A stretch of 64,000 nt of DNA from NCBI RefSeq assembly GCF_001315015.1, contig NZ_CP012919.1:1-64000 (forward strand). Reading direction: 5' to 3'. The position numbers and the translations under genes are program-made. The notes below the pieces were generated by a model, which saw nothing but the letters and a program-made list of their open reading frames with translations, was not told the DNA's origin and did not search any database. This document shows positions 56,594 through 64,000 of this stretch, piece by piece (within the stretch, counting starts at the first letter, position 1; each line of letters begins with the position of its first letter). The stretch is from Azospirillum brasilense (GTDB taxonomy: Bacteria; Pseudomonadota; Alphaproteobacteria; Azospirillales; Azospirillaceae).

Positions 56594-57952
56594 TTATGGC
56601 TCGCGCATGCCTTCCGCACGGCTCTTCAGAGCCCCCTCGACGAGATAAGCGATGATGGTCCTCGTGCCGACCACGATGTCCGCCACCAGGGGCATGCCGG
56701 GCACCAACCGGAAATCGGATGGCACGTCGCGCAGGTCGATCTCGGTCAGTTCGATCTTCGCGCGGAAGAACGGGCGCTGGGCCTGGCTCTGGTCCTCGCG
56801 ACGGGTGAAGGAGTCCTCGCTGATCGTCTTGACCACGCCCTTCGCCATCCCGTGTTCGATGAAGCGGTAGGCGTCCAGCTTGACCTGCACCGTATCGCCG
56901 GGCTTGACGAAGCCCTGGTCGATGCCGGCGATTTCCGCCTCCACCTCCAGCTTGGCGTTCAGCGGCATCAAAGTGTAGATCGGTTGGGCCGATTCCACCA
57001 CGGAACCAACGGAGTACTTTCCGACCTCCAGCACCACGGCGTCCTCGATCGCGCGCAGCTCAACCAGATCACGCCGCTTCTGAGCCTTGGCCAGTTCCTC
57101 GCGGGCGCGTTCCAGTTCGACCTGGCGGGTCGACAGGTCGGTCAACACGGTGCTGCGCCACTGCTGGACAAAGACCTCACGCTCGGCGCGCAGGGCCTCC
57201 AGGTCGTGCGTGGAGGTGCGGGTGGTGTTCTCGCTGAGGCCGAGGTTCCGTTCCGTCTCCACGCGGGTGTCGCTGGCGATCAGGGAGTTCAGGCGGCTGC
57301 CGGTCTGGTTCTTCTCCAGGGTCCGGCGCATCTCCTCGATCTCCCCGACGATCTTCAGGCGGGAGCGGTAATGCTCGGCATCGGTCCGGGCACTCTTGAT
57401 CGTGGCCTGCAGGGTCGCCATGCGCTGGTCGAAGTTGGCGATCTTGGCCGCATACTCCGCTTGGCGGTACTGCCAGATCGACTCTTGCAGGACCATGTCC
57501 TGATCCTTGCCGGCGACCGTGAAGGGCACGCCGGCGGCCTCGGCGTCCAGCCGGGCGATTTCCGCCGTGAGCTTGGACACCTGCCGGCCGAGCTGGGCGA
57601 CGTCGGCAGCCGAGAAGGTCGGATCGAGCGTGGCCAGGACGTCGCCGCGCCGCACGGTCTGGCCGGCGCGCACGTTCAGGCTGCGGATGATCGAGATCTC
57701 CAGCGGCTGCACGACGATGGTCGGGGCCTGGGACACGACGCGCCCCGTTGCGCTGACCACACGGTCGAGCTTCATGACCGACGCCAGCACGATGAACAGG
57801 ATCACCATCGCTGCGAGCACCCACACGACGATCCGGGCCTTGAAGGGCTCCGGAGCGCCGATGATTTCCGCGGTCTCGCCCTGGAAATCGTTGATGGCCT
57901 GCTCGGCGGCCAGATCAGGCTGTTGCGGCCGGCGTAAGAGGAGCGCGGTCAT
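56594..57952 (-). CDS. HlyD-family membrane fusion protein of a type I secretion system
   Basis: Protein of 452 residues. A single N-terminal membrane anchor (VVWVLAAMVILFIVLASVMK, about residues 40-60) is followed by the lipoyl-like half SATGRVVSQAPTIVVQPLEI, a long periplasmic coiled coil (LTAEIARLDAEAAG to ELERAREELAKAQKRRDL), and the closing beta-barrel VVESAQPIYTLMPLN and VKPGDTVQVKLDAYRFIEHG. It bridges the inner-membrane ABC transporter to a TolC-like channel. The ATG at 57952 lies 38 bases inside the ABC gene, so the two are coupled. No TolC homologue is in the window. The obvious cargo are the RTX proteins at 35920 and 47074. Confidence 0.92.
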   Translation of the reverse strand: MTALLLRRPQQPDLAAEQAINDFQGETAEIIGAPEPFKARIVVWVLAAMVILFIVLASVMKLDRVVSATGRVVSQAPTIVVQPLEISIIRSLNVRAGQTVRRGDVLATLDPTFSAADVAQLGRQVSKLTAEIARLDAEAAGVPFTVAGKDQDMVLQESIWQYRQAEYAAKIANFDQRMATLQATIKSARTDAEHYRSRLKIVGEIEEMRRTLEKNQTGSRLNSLIASDTRVETERNLGLSENTTRTSTHDLEALRAEREVFVQQWRSTVLTDLSTRQVELERAREELAKAQKRRDLVELRAIEDAVVLEVGKYSVGSVVESAQPIYTLMPLNAKLEVEAEIAGIDQGFVKPGDTVQVKLDAYRFIEHGMAKGVVKTISEDSFTRREDQSQAQRPFFRAKIELTEIDLRDVPSDFRLVPGMPLVADIVVGTRTIIAYLVEGALKSRAEGMREP

Positions 57953-60152
57953 GAGTGCTTCCCGGAGAAAGGTGGCGGTTCTGCTGGAACCAAAGGTGCC
58001 GGTAGACGTCGCAGCGCTGGAGCAGTTCGTCGTGCTTGCCCATGTCGTAGAGCTTGCCGCGCTCCAGCACCATGATCTGGTCACAGCTGACCAGAGAGGC
58101 GAGGCGGTGGGAGATGACGATCATCGTCCGGCCTTGGGCGATGCGCGTCAGGTTGTTGTTGATGATCGCCTCGCTGTCCGGGTCGAGCGCGCTGGTCGCC
58201 TCGTCCAGGATGAGGACGCTCGGATCGACGAGAAGCGCGCGGGCAATGGCGATGCGTTGACGCTGACCGCCCGACAGGTTGGCCGATCCTTCCTCGATCA
58301 TCGTTTCATAGCCACGCGGCAGGCGCTCGATGAACTCCTCCGCGCCGGCAAGCCGGGCGGCCCGCATCACCTCTTCCAGGCTGGCGCTGCGGTTGGCGGC
58401 CATGATGTTCTCGCGGATCGTGCCGTTGAACAGGAAGTTGTCCTGCAACACCACGCCCAGATTGGAGCGCAGATGGCTGAGGTCGATCTCGCGCAGGTCG
58501 ACGCCGTCGATCTTGACCAAGCCCTCGTAGTTCTGGTGCAGGCCCTGCAGCAGGCGCGTGACGGTCGTCTTGCCGGAACCGGACCGCCCCATGATGCCGA
58601 TGACCTGCCCGGCCTGGATGGAGAAGCCGATGTCGTCGAGCGCCGGGCTCTGCGATCCGGGATAGCGGAAGGTCACCTCGGAGAAGGTGATGTCGCCCTT
58701 GATCTCCGGCCGGACGCCCTGGCGGCCCAGCGTCTGCTCGGGCGCCTGGTTGACCACCGACGCGACCTGCGCGACGGCACCGCGCACTTCCTGGAACTGC
58801 TGCATCAGGCCGGCGATCTGCACGAACGGCTGGGTGGCGCGGTTGGCGATCATGCTGAAGGCGACCAGCGAACCGCCGTAGACGATGGCGCCCTCGCCGA
58901 TGGCAAGATAGGCGCCGAGGCCCAGCGACCCGGCGTAGATCGCCTTCTCCAGCGGCTGCAGGATGGTCTGCGGCTGGTTGGAGAGAAGCTGCATGTTGGT
59001 GTTGGCCCGCACCGCCTCGGCGACCCGCACGTCCCAGTCGAGCCGCTTGCGCCCTTCCAAGGCGAGCGACTTCACTGTGCGCATGCCGTGCAGCACTTCG
59101 ATCATGAAGGAGCCCTTGCGCTGCTCCGCCTTGATGACCTTGCCGTAGGCGCGGGCGAGCGGGCCGATGTAGATGACCACCACCAGCCCCATGATGAAGG
59201 CGATGGACAGCACGTAGATGGCCAGGGGCGGGCTCAGGATGAACATCGTGGGGATCAGCACGATCAGCGTCATCGAGTCCAGAAGCGTCCCGAACAGCTG
59301 CCCGGTCAGGAAGTTGCGGACGCGCCAGATCTCGTTGAGCTTGTAGCTGATGAATCCGGTCGGAGTCCGTTCGAAGAAGTCGATCGGCAGGCTGATCATC
59401 CGGTCGAAGATGTAGGTGCTGATGCGGGCGTCCACCCTGGCCGTGCCGATCGCCACGAGATAGCGGCGCATGTAGCCGAAGAGGGTGTCGAACACCAGCA
59501 GGAAGCCGATGGCCGTCAGCAGCACGTACAGCGTGGACAGCCGCTGGTGGACCAGAACGCGGTCCAGGATCACCATGAAGACCAGCGGCGGAACCAGCGC
59601 GAACAGGCTGAGGACGATGGCCGAAACGCCGACGTCACGGAAAATCTTCTTTTCGCGCAGGATCTGGCCAATCAGCCAGGTGAAGCCGAACGGCCGCTCC
59701 TCGTCGTTCATGCTGTAGCGGCGCTTGACGAAGATCGCGTCGCCGTCCCAGACCGACATGAGCCGCAGTTCATCCACCGCGACGCAGGCCTGATCGGGGC
59801 TGAGCGGGTCCTGCAGCATCGCCGCGGGCGCGCCGCCATCCTCACGGAAGGCGACCAGCACCATGGTGCTGCCGTCGCGCAGCCGCAGCAGGAGCGGCAA
59901 CGCCTTGCCGAGACGCGACAGATGCTTCCAGCGGAGGCTCGCCGAGCGGACGGTCAGCCCGTTGTCCTCGGCGATCTTCACCAGAGTTGCCGTGGACGGC
60001 TCTCCTGCCTCGATGGCGTAGTCGCGCCGTAGCTGCTCGACTGACAAGTGCAGCCCATGGTGCCGGGCCACGACAGCAAGCGCATGGAGGCTCGTGGTTC
60101 GCATGGCCTCGGAAGAGGCTTGTTGTGGATCGGCGGCGGTCTTGGTCTGCAT
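57915..60152 (-). CDS. type I secretion ABC transporter with C39-like domain
   Basis: Protein of 745 residues, HlyB type. Residues about 15-130 are a peptidase C39-like domain in which the catalytic Cys is absent (SLHALAVVARHHGLHLSVEQ where Cys would stand), as in HlyB, where it binds but does not cut cargo. Then come six membrane segments and an ATPase with Walker A MGRSGSGKTTVTRL, signature NLSGGQRQRIAIARALLVDP, Walker B VLILDEATSALDPDS and the His loop ISHRLASL. It exports RTX proteins. The start at 60152 has AGGGG 4 bases upstream; a GTG at 60191 would add residues with no conservation. Confidence 0.92.
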   Translation of the reverse strand: MQTKTAADPQQASSEAMRTTSLHALAVVARHHGLHLSVEQLRRDYAIEAGEPSTATLVKIAEDNGLTVRSASLRWKHLSRLGKALPLLLRLRDGSTMVLVAFREDGGAPAAMLQDPLSPDQACVAVDELRLMSVWDGDAIFVKRRYSMNDEERPFGFTWLIGQILREKKIFRDVGVSAIVLSLFALVPPLVFMVILDRVLVHQRLSTLYVLLTAIGFLLVFDTLFGYMRRYLVAIGTARVDARISTYIFDRMISLPIDFFERTPTGFISYKLNEIWRVRNFLTGQLFGTLLDSMTLIVLIPTMFILSPPLAIYVLSIAFIMGLVVVIYIGPLARAYGKVIKAEQRKGSFMIEVLHGMRTVKSLALEGRKRLDWDVRVAEAVRANTNMQLLSNQPQTILQPLEKAIYAGSLGLGAYLAIGEGAIVYGGSLVAFSMIANRATQPFVQIAGLMQQFQEVRGAVAQVASVVNQAPEQTLGRQGVRPEIKGDITFSEVTFRYPGSQSPALDDIGFSIQAGQVIGIMGRSGSGKTTVTRLLQGLHQNYEGLVKIDGVDLREIDLSHLRSNLGVVLQDNFLFNGTIRENIMAANRSASLEEVMRAARLAGAEEFIERLPRGYETMIEEGSANLSGGQRQRIAIARALLVDPSVLILDEATSALDPDSEAIINNNLTRIAQGRTMIVISHRLASLVSCDQIMVLERGKLYDMGKHDELLQRCDVYRHLWFQQNRHLSPGSTHDRAPLTPAATA

Positions 60153-60281
60153 CTGGCCCCTGTGCCCCAGTCGCTCTTCCGGTGGCCTCACCGGCGGCCC
60201 GACTGTACTGTACCACCTTCATCCGATACAAGCGTTGCACTCGGAGCGCTCAATTTGAGCGAGTCCAATAGGAGCAGGTGG

Positions 60282-61151
60282 ATGAAGGTCTCGGTTATTA
60301 CGATTTGCCGGAATGCCCGTGACGGCATAGGCCGCACACTGGACAGTGTTGCACATCAGTCTTACCAGAACATTGAGCATATCATCATCGACGGGGCCTC
60401 GACCGACGGGACGCTGGAGATATTAAAAGGACACCGGCATAAACCGACCCTGCTCGTGTCCGAACCCGACGCCGGCATTTATGACGCGATGAACAAGGGC
60501 TTGGCGCGGGCGACCGGAGACCTGATCCATTTCCTGAACGCCGAGGACTGGCTTTACGACGCCCGTTCGGTCGAGAACGCGGTGCGCTTTGTCGAGAGGC
60601 ACCCGGACGGCGATCTCTTCTATGGCGACATCGAGGTCCGCCTGCCGGAGGGCGGATCGGTCATCCACACCCCGCAGGAGGCCGACAAGGCCGCCGAAGC
60701 GATGGTGTGCGGCTGCCTGCCGCACCAGGGGACCTTCGCGCGGCGAAAAGTGTTCGACCGTACCGGGCCCTTCGACACGCGGTGGCGGGTCCACGCCGAC
60801 TACGACTGGTTCCTGAAGGCCATCGCCGATCCGTCGGTCACGCTGATGCACATGCCGGTGACCGTGGCGTCCTTCGGGCTGGGCGGCACCTCCAGCAACC
60901 TCGCCAAGGGCCAGCCGGAGGTCTACGCCATCCAGAACGCCCTGCCCTTCTACCAGTCGGAGGCATGGCTGCGCCGGCGGATCGAGCTGTACCAGGACAG
61001 CTTCCTGGCCGTCCGGCTGGAGAACGCCGAGCTGAAGCGGCGGCTGGCCGAGGGCGGGGGCGGCGTCTCCTGGGAGCGGTTGGCCCGCGGCGTTGCCCGG
61101 CGCGGGCGCGATCGGCTGCGGCGGCTGCTGCGCCGCCTCCGACAGGGCTGA
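60282..61151 (+). CDS. GT2 glycosyltransferase
   Basis: Protein of 289 residues. It has VSVITICRNARDGIGRTLDS, IIIDGASTDGTLEILKGHR and the metal site FLNAEDWLYDARSVENA, then HQGTFARRKVFDRTGPFDTR and VHADYDWFLKAI. This is the WcaA-like GT2 group often found in colanic-acid or O-antigen clusters. AGGAG lies 7 bases before the ATG at 60282; the frame open back to 60048 is shadow. It is transcribed away from the ABC gene and converges with fcl across 11 bases. Confidence 0.87.
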   Translation: MKVSVITICRNARDGIGRTLDSVAHQSYQNIEHIIIDGASTDGTLEILKGHRHKPTLLVSEPDAGIYDAMNKGLARATGDLIHFLNAEDWLYDARSVENAVRFVERHPDGDLFYGDIEVRLPEGGSVIHTPQEADKAAEAMVCGCLPHQGTFARRKVFDRTGPFDTRWRVHADYDWFLKAIADPSVTLMHMPVTVASFGLGGTSSNLAKGQPEVYAIQNALPFYQSEAWLRRRIELYQDSFLAVRLENAELKRRLAEGGGGVSWERLARGVARRGRDRLRRLLRRLRQG

Positions 61152-61162
61152 TGCCGCCCGCC

Positions 61163-62146
61163 TCAGCGGCCGGCGGGCAAGCCGCGCAGGGTGCCGGTGT
61201 CCAGCTTCTCCAGATACCAGCGGTAGGTGCGCTCGAACCCTTCGCGCAGGGGCGTCGGAGCGGTCCAACCCATCCCGGCCAGCCGGTGGCAGTCCATGAT
61301 CTTGCGCGGGGTCCCATTCGGCTTGGACGGGTCGAAGCGGAAGTCGCCCTCATACCCGATCACGCCGGCCAGCAGCTCGGCCAGACCGCGGATGGACACC
61401 TCGTGGCCGGAGCCGAGGTTGACTTGCGGCTCGCCCGAATAATGTTTCGCCAGGAACACCAGCCCGTCGGCCAGATCCTCGACGAACAGGAACTCGCGCA
61501 GCGGGCTGCCGTCGCCCCACAGTTCGACGCTGGGAGCGCCCTCCATCTTGGCGCGGTGGATCTTGACCATCAGCGCGGCGGCGACATGGCCCTGCGCGAT
61601 GTCGAAATTGTCGCCGAAGCCGTAGAGGTTGGTCGGCATGGCCGAGATGAAGTCGCAGCCGTACTGCCGGCGGTAGGCTTGGCACATCTTGATGCCGGCG
61701 ATCTTGGCGATCGCGTACCACTCGTTGGTCGGCTCCAGCGGCCCCGTCAGCAGCGACTCCTCCGGAATGGGCTGCGGCGCCATCCGGGGATAGATGCAGG
61801 AGGAGCCCAGGAAGACCAGCTTCTGCACCCCGACCTGCTTGGCGGCGTGGATGATGTTGGTCTCGATCGCCAGGTTCTCGTAGAGGAACTCGGCCGGGCG
61901 GGTGTTGTTGGCGTGAATGCCGCCGACCAGGGCGGCGGTGAGGAAGACGACGTCGGGCCGCGCCTCGGCCATCCACGCCTCGACCTCGGCCTGACGGCGC
62001 AGGTCGACCGTCTCGCGGCCCACGGTCAGGATCTCGCAGGGTTCCCGTTCCAGCCGGCGGACGACCGCCGACCCCGCCATGCCGCGATGCCCCGCGACCC
62101 ACACCCGCTTGCCGTCCAGCGAAAAGGCTGCCGTACCCGTCGTCAT
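61163..62146 (-). CDS. fcl: GDP-L-fucose synthase
   Basis: Protein of 327 residues. It has the NADPH site VAGHRGMAGSAVVRRLERE, FLTAALVGGIHANNTRPAEF, GSSCIYPRMAPQPIPEESLL and the YxxxK pair in NEWYAIAKIAGIKMCQAYRR. It epimerises and reduces GDP-4-keto-6-deoxymannose to GDP-L-fucose. The ATG at 62146 starts 4 bases after the ABC ATPase stop on the same strand, so it belongs to the wzm-wzt operon. The partner enzyme Gmd is not in this window. The trifunctional GT at 22571 may use its product. Confidence 0.93.
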   Translation of the reverse strand: MTTGTAAFSLDGKRVWVAGHRGMAGSAVVRRLEREPCEILTVGRETVDLRRQAEVEAWMAEARPDVVFLTAALVGGIHANNTRPAEFLYENLAIETNIIHAAKQVGVQKLVFLGSSCIYPRMAPQPIPEESLLTGPLEPTNEWYAIAKIAGIKMCQAYRRQYGCDFISAMPTNLYGFGDNFDIAQGHVAAALMVKIHRAKMEGAPSVELWGDGSPLREFLFVEDLADGLVFLAKHYSGEPQVNLGSGHEVSIRGLAELLAGVIGYEGDFRFDPSKPNGTPRKIMDCHRLAGMGWTAPTPLREGFERTYRWYLEKLDTGTLRGLPAGR

Positions 62147-62150
62147 CCGA

Positions 62151-62933
62151 TCACTCGTCTCCGTCTCGCGGCGCCGCTTCGCCGCCCGCATTGTGTTTGT
62201 GATACGCCGCCAGCACCTCGTCAACGGGACCGATGCGCACGGCCCCGCCACGCTCCAGCCAGAGGGCCTTGTTGCACAGCCGCTTCAGGACATCGTCGAC
62301 ATGGGAGGCCACGACCATGATGCTGGAGCGGCTGACGAATCCTTCGGCACGGCGCTGCGCCTTTTCCAGGAACTGGGTGTCGCTGACGGCGATCCATTCG
62401 TCCATCAGCAGGATTTCCGGATCGACCGCGGTCGCCGCGGCGAAGGCCAGGCGCAGCGTCATGCCCGCCGAATAGGTGCGCACCGGCAGATCGAGGTAGT
62501 CGCCAAGCTCGGTGAAGGCGGCGATGTCGTCCATCTTGGACTCGATCTCGTCCCCGTCGATGCCGAAATAGGCAGCGCGCATCCGGATGTTGTCGTAGCC
62601 CGAGGCGTCCATGTCCAGCCCCAGTCCCAGATCGAACAGCGGCGTGACGCGGCCTTCGACACGGATGCGTCCGGCGGTGGGCTCGTACACACCGGCCAGG
62701 ACGCGCAGCAGGGTCGTCTTGCCGGCTCCATTGCCGCCGATCAGCCCCACCCGGTCGCCGTGCTCCAGCCTCAGGTTCAGGTTGCTCAGCGCCTTCACGG
62801 TGATGCGGTGGTGCGCGTCGTGCTTGAGCGCGCCGCTGGTGGAGGAGCGCAGCAAGGTCTTCTTCAGGGAGCGCGCGCTTCCCTGATACAGCACGAAATC
62901 GACCGAGACGTCGTTCAGGTGGATCGAAGCCAT
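62151..62933 (-). CDS. wzt: ABC polysaccharide exporter ATP-binding subunit
   Basis: Protein of 260 residues. Walker A GLIGGNGAGKTTLLRVLAGV, signature TYSAGMTLRLAFAAATAVDP, Walker B EILLMDEWIAVSD and the VVASH loop are like KpsT/Wzt, but unlike the Wzt at 30688 it has no C-terminal carbohydrate-binding domain. It therefore probably exports chains of another kind, or without end recognition. It stops 4 bases before fcl and starts immediately after the permease gene, with which it forms the second export pair in the window. Confidence 0.92.
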   Translation of the reverse strand: MASIHLNDVSVDFVLYQGSARSLKKTLLRSSTSGALKHDAHHRITVKALSNLNLRLEHGDRVGLIGGNGAGKTTLLRVLAGVYEPTAGRIRVEGRVTPLFDLGLGLDMDASGYDNIRMRAAYFGIDGDEIESKMDDIAAFTELGDYLDLPVRTYSAGMTLRLAFAAATAVDPEILLMDEWIAVSDTQFLEKAQRRAEGFVSRSSIMVVASHVDDVLKRLCNKALWLERGGAVRIGPVDEVLAAYHKHNAGGEAAPRDGDE

Positions 62934-62934
62934 C

Positions 62935-63792
62935 TCAAAGCCAGTACGCGATGCGTTTGCGGAAGCGGGTGAAGCAGACGAAGGTAAAGGCCCAGCCGCC
63001 GGCGGCGAACAGCAGGCCGGCGACCCAGCTCTCCCAGCCCGGCACGTGGCCCAGCAGGGGCGCCCGGATGACTTCCAGCAGGTGATAGAAGGGGTTCAGC
63101 ACCATCAGGTAGCGCCGGTCGCCCAGCAGCTCCGGCTTCCACATGACCGGGGTCACGAAGAACAGGAGCTGGATCACGCTGCCGATGATCGGCGGCACGT
63201 CACGGAAACGGGTGCAGATCATGCCGAGCAGCAGCATGATCCAGCCGGCGTTTACCAGAAGCAGCGCCAGCCCGGCCACGGCCAGCAGCCCCGCGGCCCC
63301 CGGCCAGATCCCGAAGATCAGAGCCACCACGGCGAAGATCACGATGTTGTGGCCGAAGATGATGAGGTTGCGCCACAGCGCCCGCAGGATGTGCAGCGAC
63401 ATCGGAATGCGGACGTTCTTGATGAGCGGTTCCAGCTCGATGAAGCTGATGCAGCCTTCGTTGAGAAAGGAGGCGATGAAGGTCCATATGGCCAGACCGA
63501 CCGCCAGAAAGGGCAGATAGCCTTCCAGGTCCAGTCGGAACAAGGTGCCGTAGATCAGCCCCAGGCTGGCCACCATGACGGCCATGCTGAGCGTCAGCCA
63601 GAAAGGCCCCAGGACCGAGCGGCGGTAGCGCTTGCGGATGTCGTGCCAGCCGAGCCGGCTCCACAGCCGCCAACGCAGGGTCCCTTCCCTGAGGTCGTCC
63701 CAAGCCCGCGCCGCCTCGCTGCGGTCGCCAGAGTCGTAGACGGCTCCGCCCTTGTGCCGAGCGGGGGAGCTGGAAAAGCTCTCCGTGGTCAT
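62935..63792 (-). CDS. wzm: ABC polysaccharide exporter permease
   Basis: Protein of 285 residues of the ABC-2 family. The N-terminal cytoplasmic part has SRLGWHDIRKRYRRSVLGPF, followed by about six hydrophobic segments such as LAIWTFIASFLNEGCISFI, IIFGHNIVIFAVVALIFGIW and GLALLLVNAGWIMLLLGMIC. Late on it has MVLNPFYHLLEVIRAPLLG, the Wzm-type signature. Its product would be the channel for a lipid-linked polysaccharide. One base separates it from the ATPase gene. Confidence 0.92.
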   Translation of the reverse strand: MTTESFSSSPARHKGGAVYDSGDRSEAARAWDDLREGTLRWRLWSRLGWHDIRKRYRRSVLGPFWLTLSMAVMVASLGLIYGTLFRLDLEGYLPFLAVGLAIWTFIASFLNEGCISFIELEPLIKNVRIPMSLHILRALWRNLIIFGHNIVIFAVVALIFGIWPGAAGLLAVAGLALLLVNAGWIMLLLGMICTRFRDVPPIIGSVIQLLFFVTPVMWKPELLGDRRYLMVLNPFYHLLEVIRAPLLGHVPGWESWVAGLLFAAGGWAFTFVCFTRFRKRIAYWL

Positions 63793-63934
63793 CTCTCTCG
63801 CATTCCACTCAAAAAAAGCCGGGCCATTCAGGGGTGGCGGGTCGCTTGGAAGCCGGATCGGCGAACCGGCCCGGACTTGGGCACGGATGGGCCGCCTCTA
63901 TACTCCGATCTCCGTCGCCTTCACAGCCCCCCTC

Positions 63935-64000
63935 TCAAGGTTGCGGCAGGGCCAACTCCGCCTCGACCAGACGTCCGACGAGATCCGGCATCAGGGTTTC
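63935..64000 (-). CDS. 3' end of a gene continuing beyond the window
   Basis: The minus strand reads ETLMPDLVGRLVEAELALPQ and ends in a stop at 63935-63937. About 21 codons are visible, and the gene would be transcribed toward wzm with a gap of 142 bases. The function cannot be told from this piece. The interval 63793-63934 shows no gene. Confidence 0.4.
   Translation of the reverse strand, partial: ETLMPDLVGRLVEAELALPQP

Overview
The window is high-GC DNA from what looks like an Azospirillum-type alphaproteobacterium (order Rhodospirillales). The inference rests on the GC-rich codon use, the mix of IS families and the resemblance of the proteins; no rRNA or tRNA is present to confirm it. 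Almost everything in it serves surface polysaccharide or glycoconjugate synthesis, export and secretion of repeat proteins: about 12 glycosyltransferase (GT) genes, six or more methyltransferases, two ABC polysaccharide exporters, sugar-nucleotide pathways and one type I secretion system.

Left part (1-10.3 kb): a methyltransferase, a broken GT, a GT4, an FkbM methyltransferase, then a block of GT4, methyltransferase, GT2 and TPR protein lying between two inverted copies of a roughly 110 bp repeat (3391-3507 and 8763-8872), followed by another GT4. From 10.45 to 15.25 kb lies an IS graveyard with relics of IS256, a large serine recombinase, IS66, IS630, IS3, IS4/Tn5-like and IS1182 elements plus a GT fragment. 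It surrounds one intact gene, a TviB/WbpO-type UDP-sugar dehydrogenase.

Middle part (15.4-34 kb): on the minus strand a methyltransferase-GT2 fusion, an LPG-synthase-like membrane protein, a GT2, a GT4 and galE; divergently, a 1299-residue GT11-GT2-GT2 fusion and a GT2. After an IS5 relic come a methyltransferase, a polytopic membrane protein, wzt with a carbohydrate-binding C-terminus and an O-acyltransferase, facing a convergent wzm permease.

Right part (34-64 kb): a GT4; a stand-alone RTX-like beta-roll protein with a strong terminator; a 1396-residue TPR-GT2-GT4 protein with a Trp-rich C-terminus; a methyltransferase; a GT4 and a methyltransferase with a regulatory domain; gmhA; an LhgO-like FAD oxidase; a serralysin-like M10 protease with RTX repeats; a large GT4; rfbCBDA (dTDP-L-rhamnose); a Sel1-repeat protein; HlyD and HlyB-type secretion proteins (the probable exporter of the RTX proteins); a GT2; GDP-fucose synthase; and a second wzt/wzm pair. 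The right edge cuts a minus-strand gene.

Working together, RfbCBDA, Fcl, GalE, TviB and GmhA would supply activated rhamnose, fucose, galactose, an acidic amino sugar and heptose. The GTs, methyltransferases and acyltransferase build and decorate chains, the two Wzm/Wzt pairs export them, and the type I system exports calcium-binding proteins to the same surface. No single gene stands out as a wholly new system. The most unusual items are the inverted-repeat-bounded GT cassette, the giant fusion enzymes and the leader hairpin ahead of the secreted protease.
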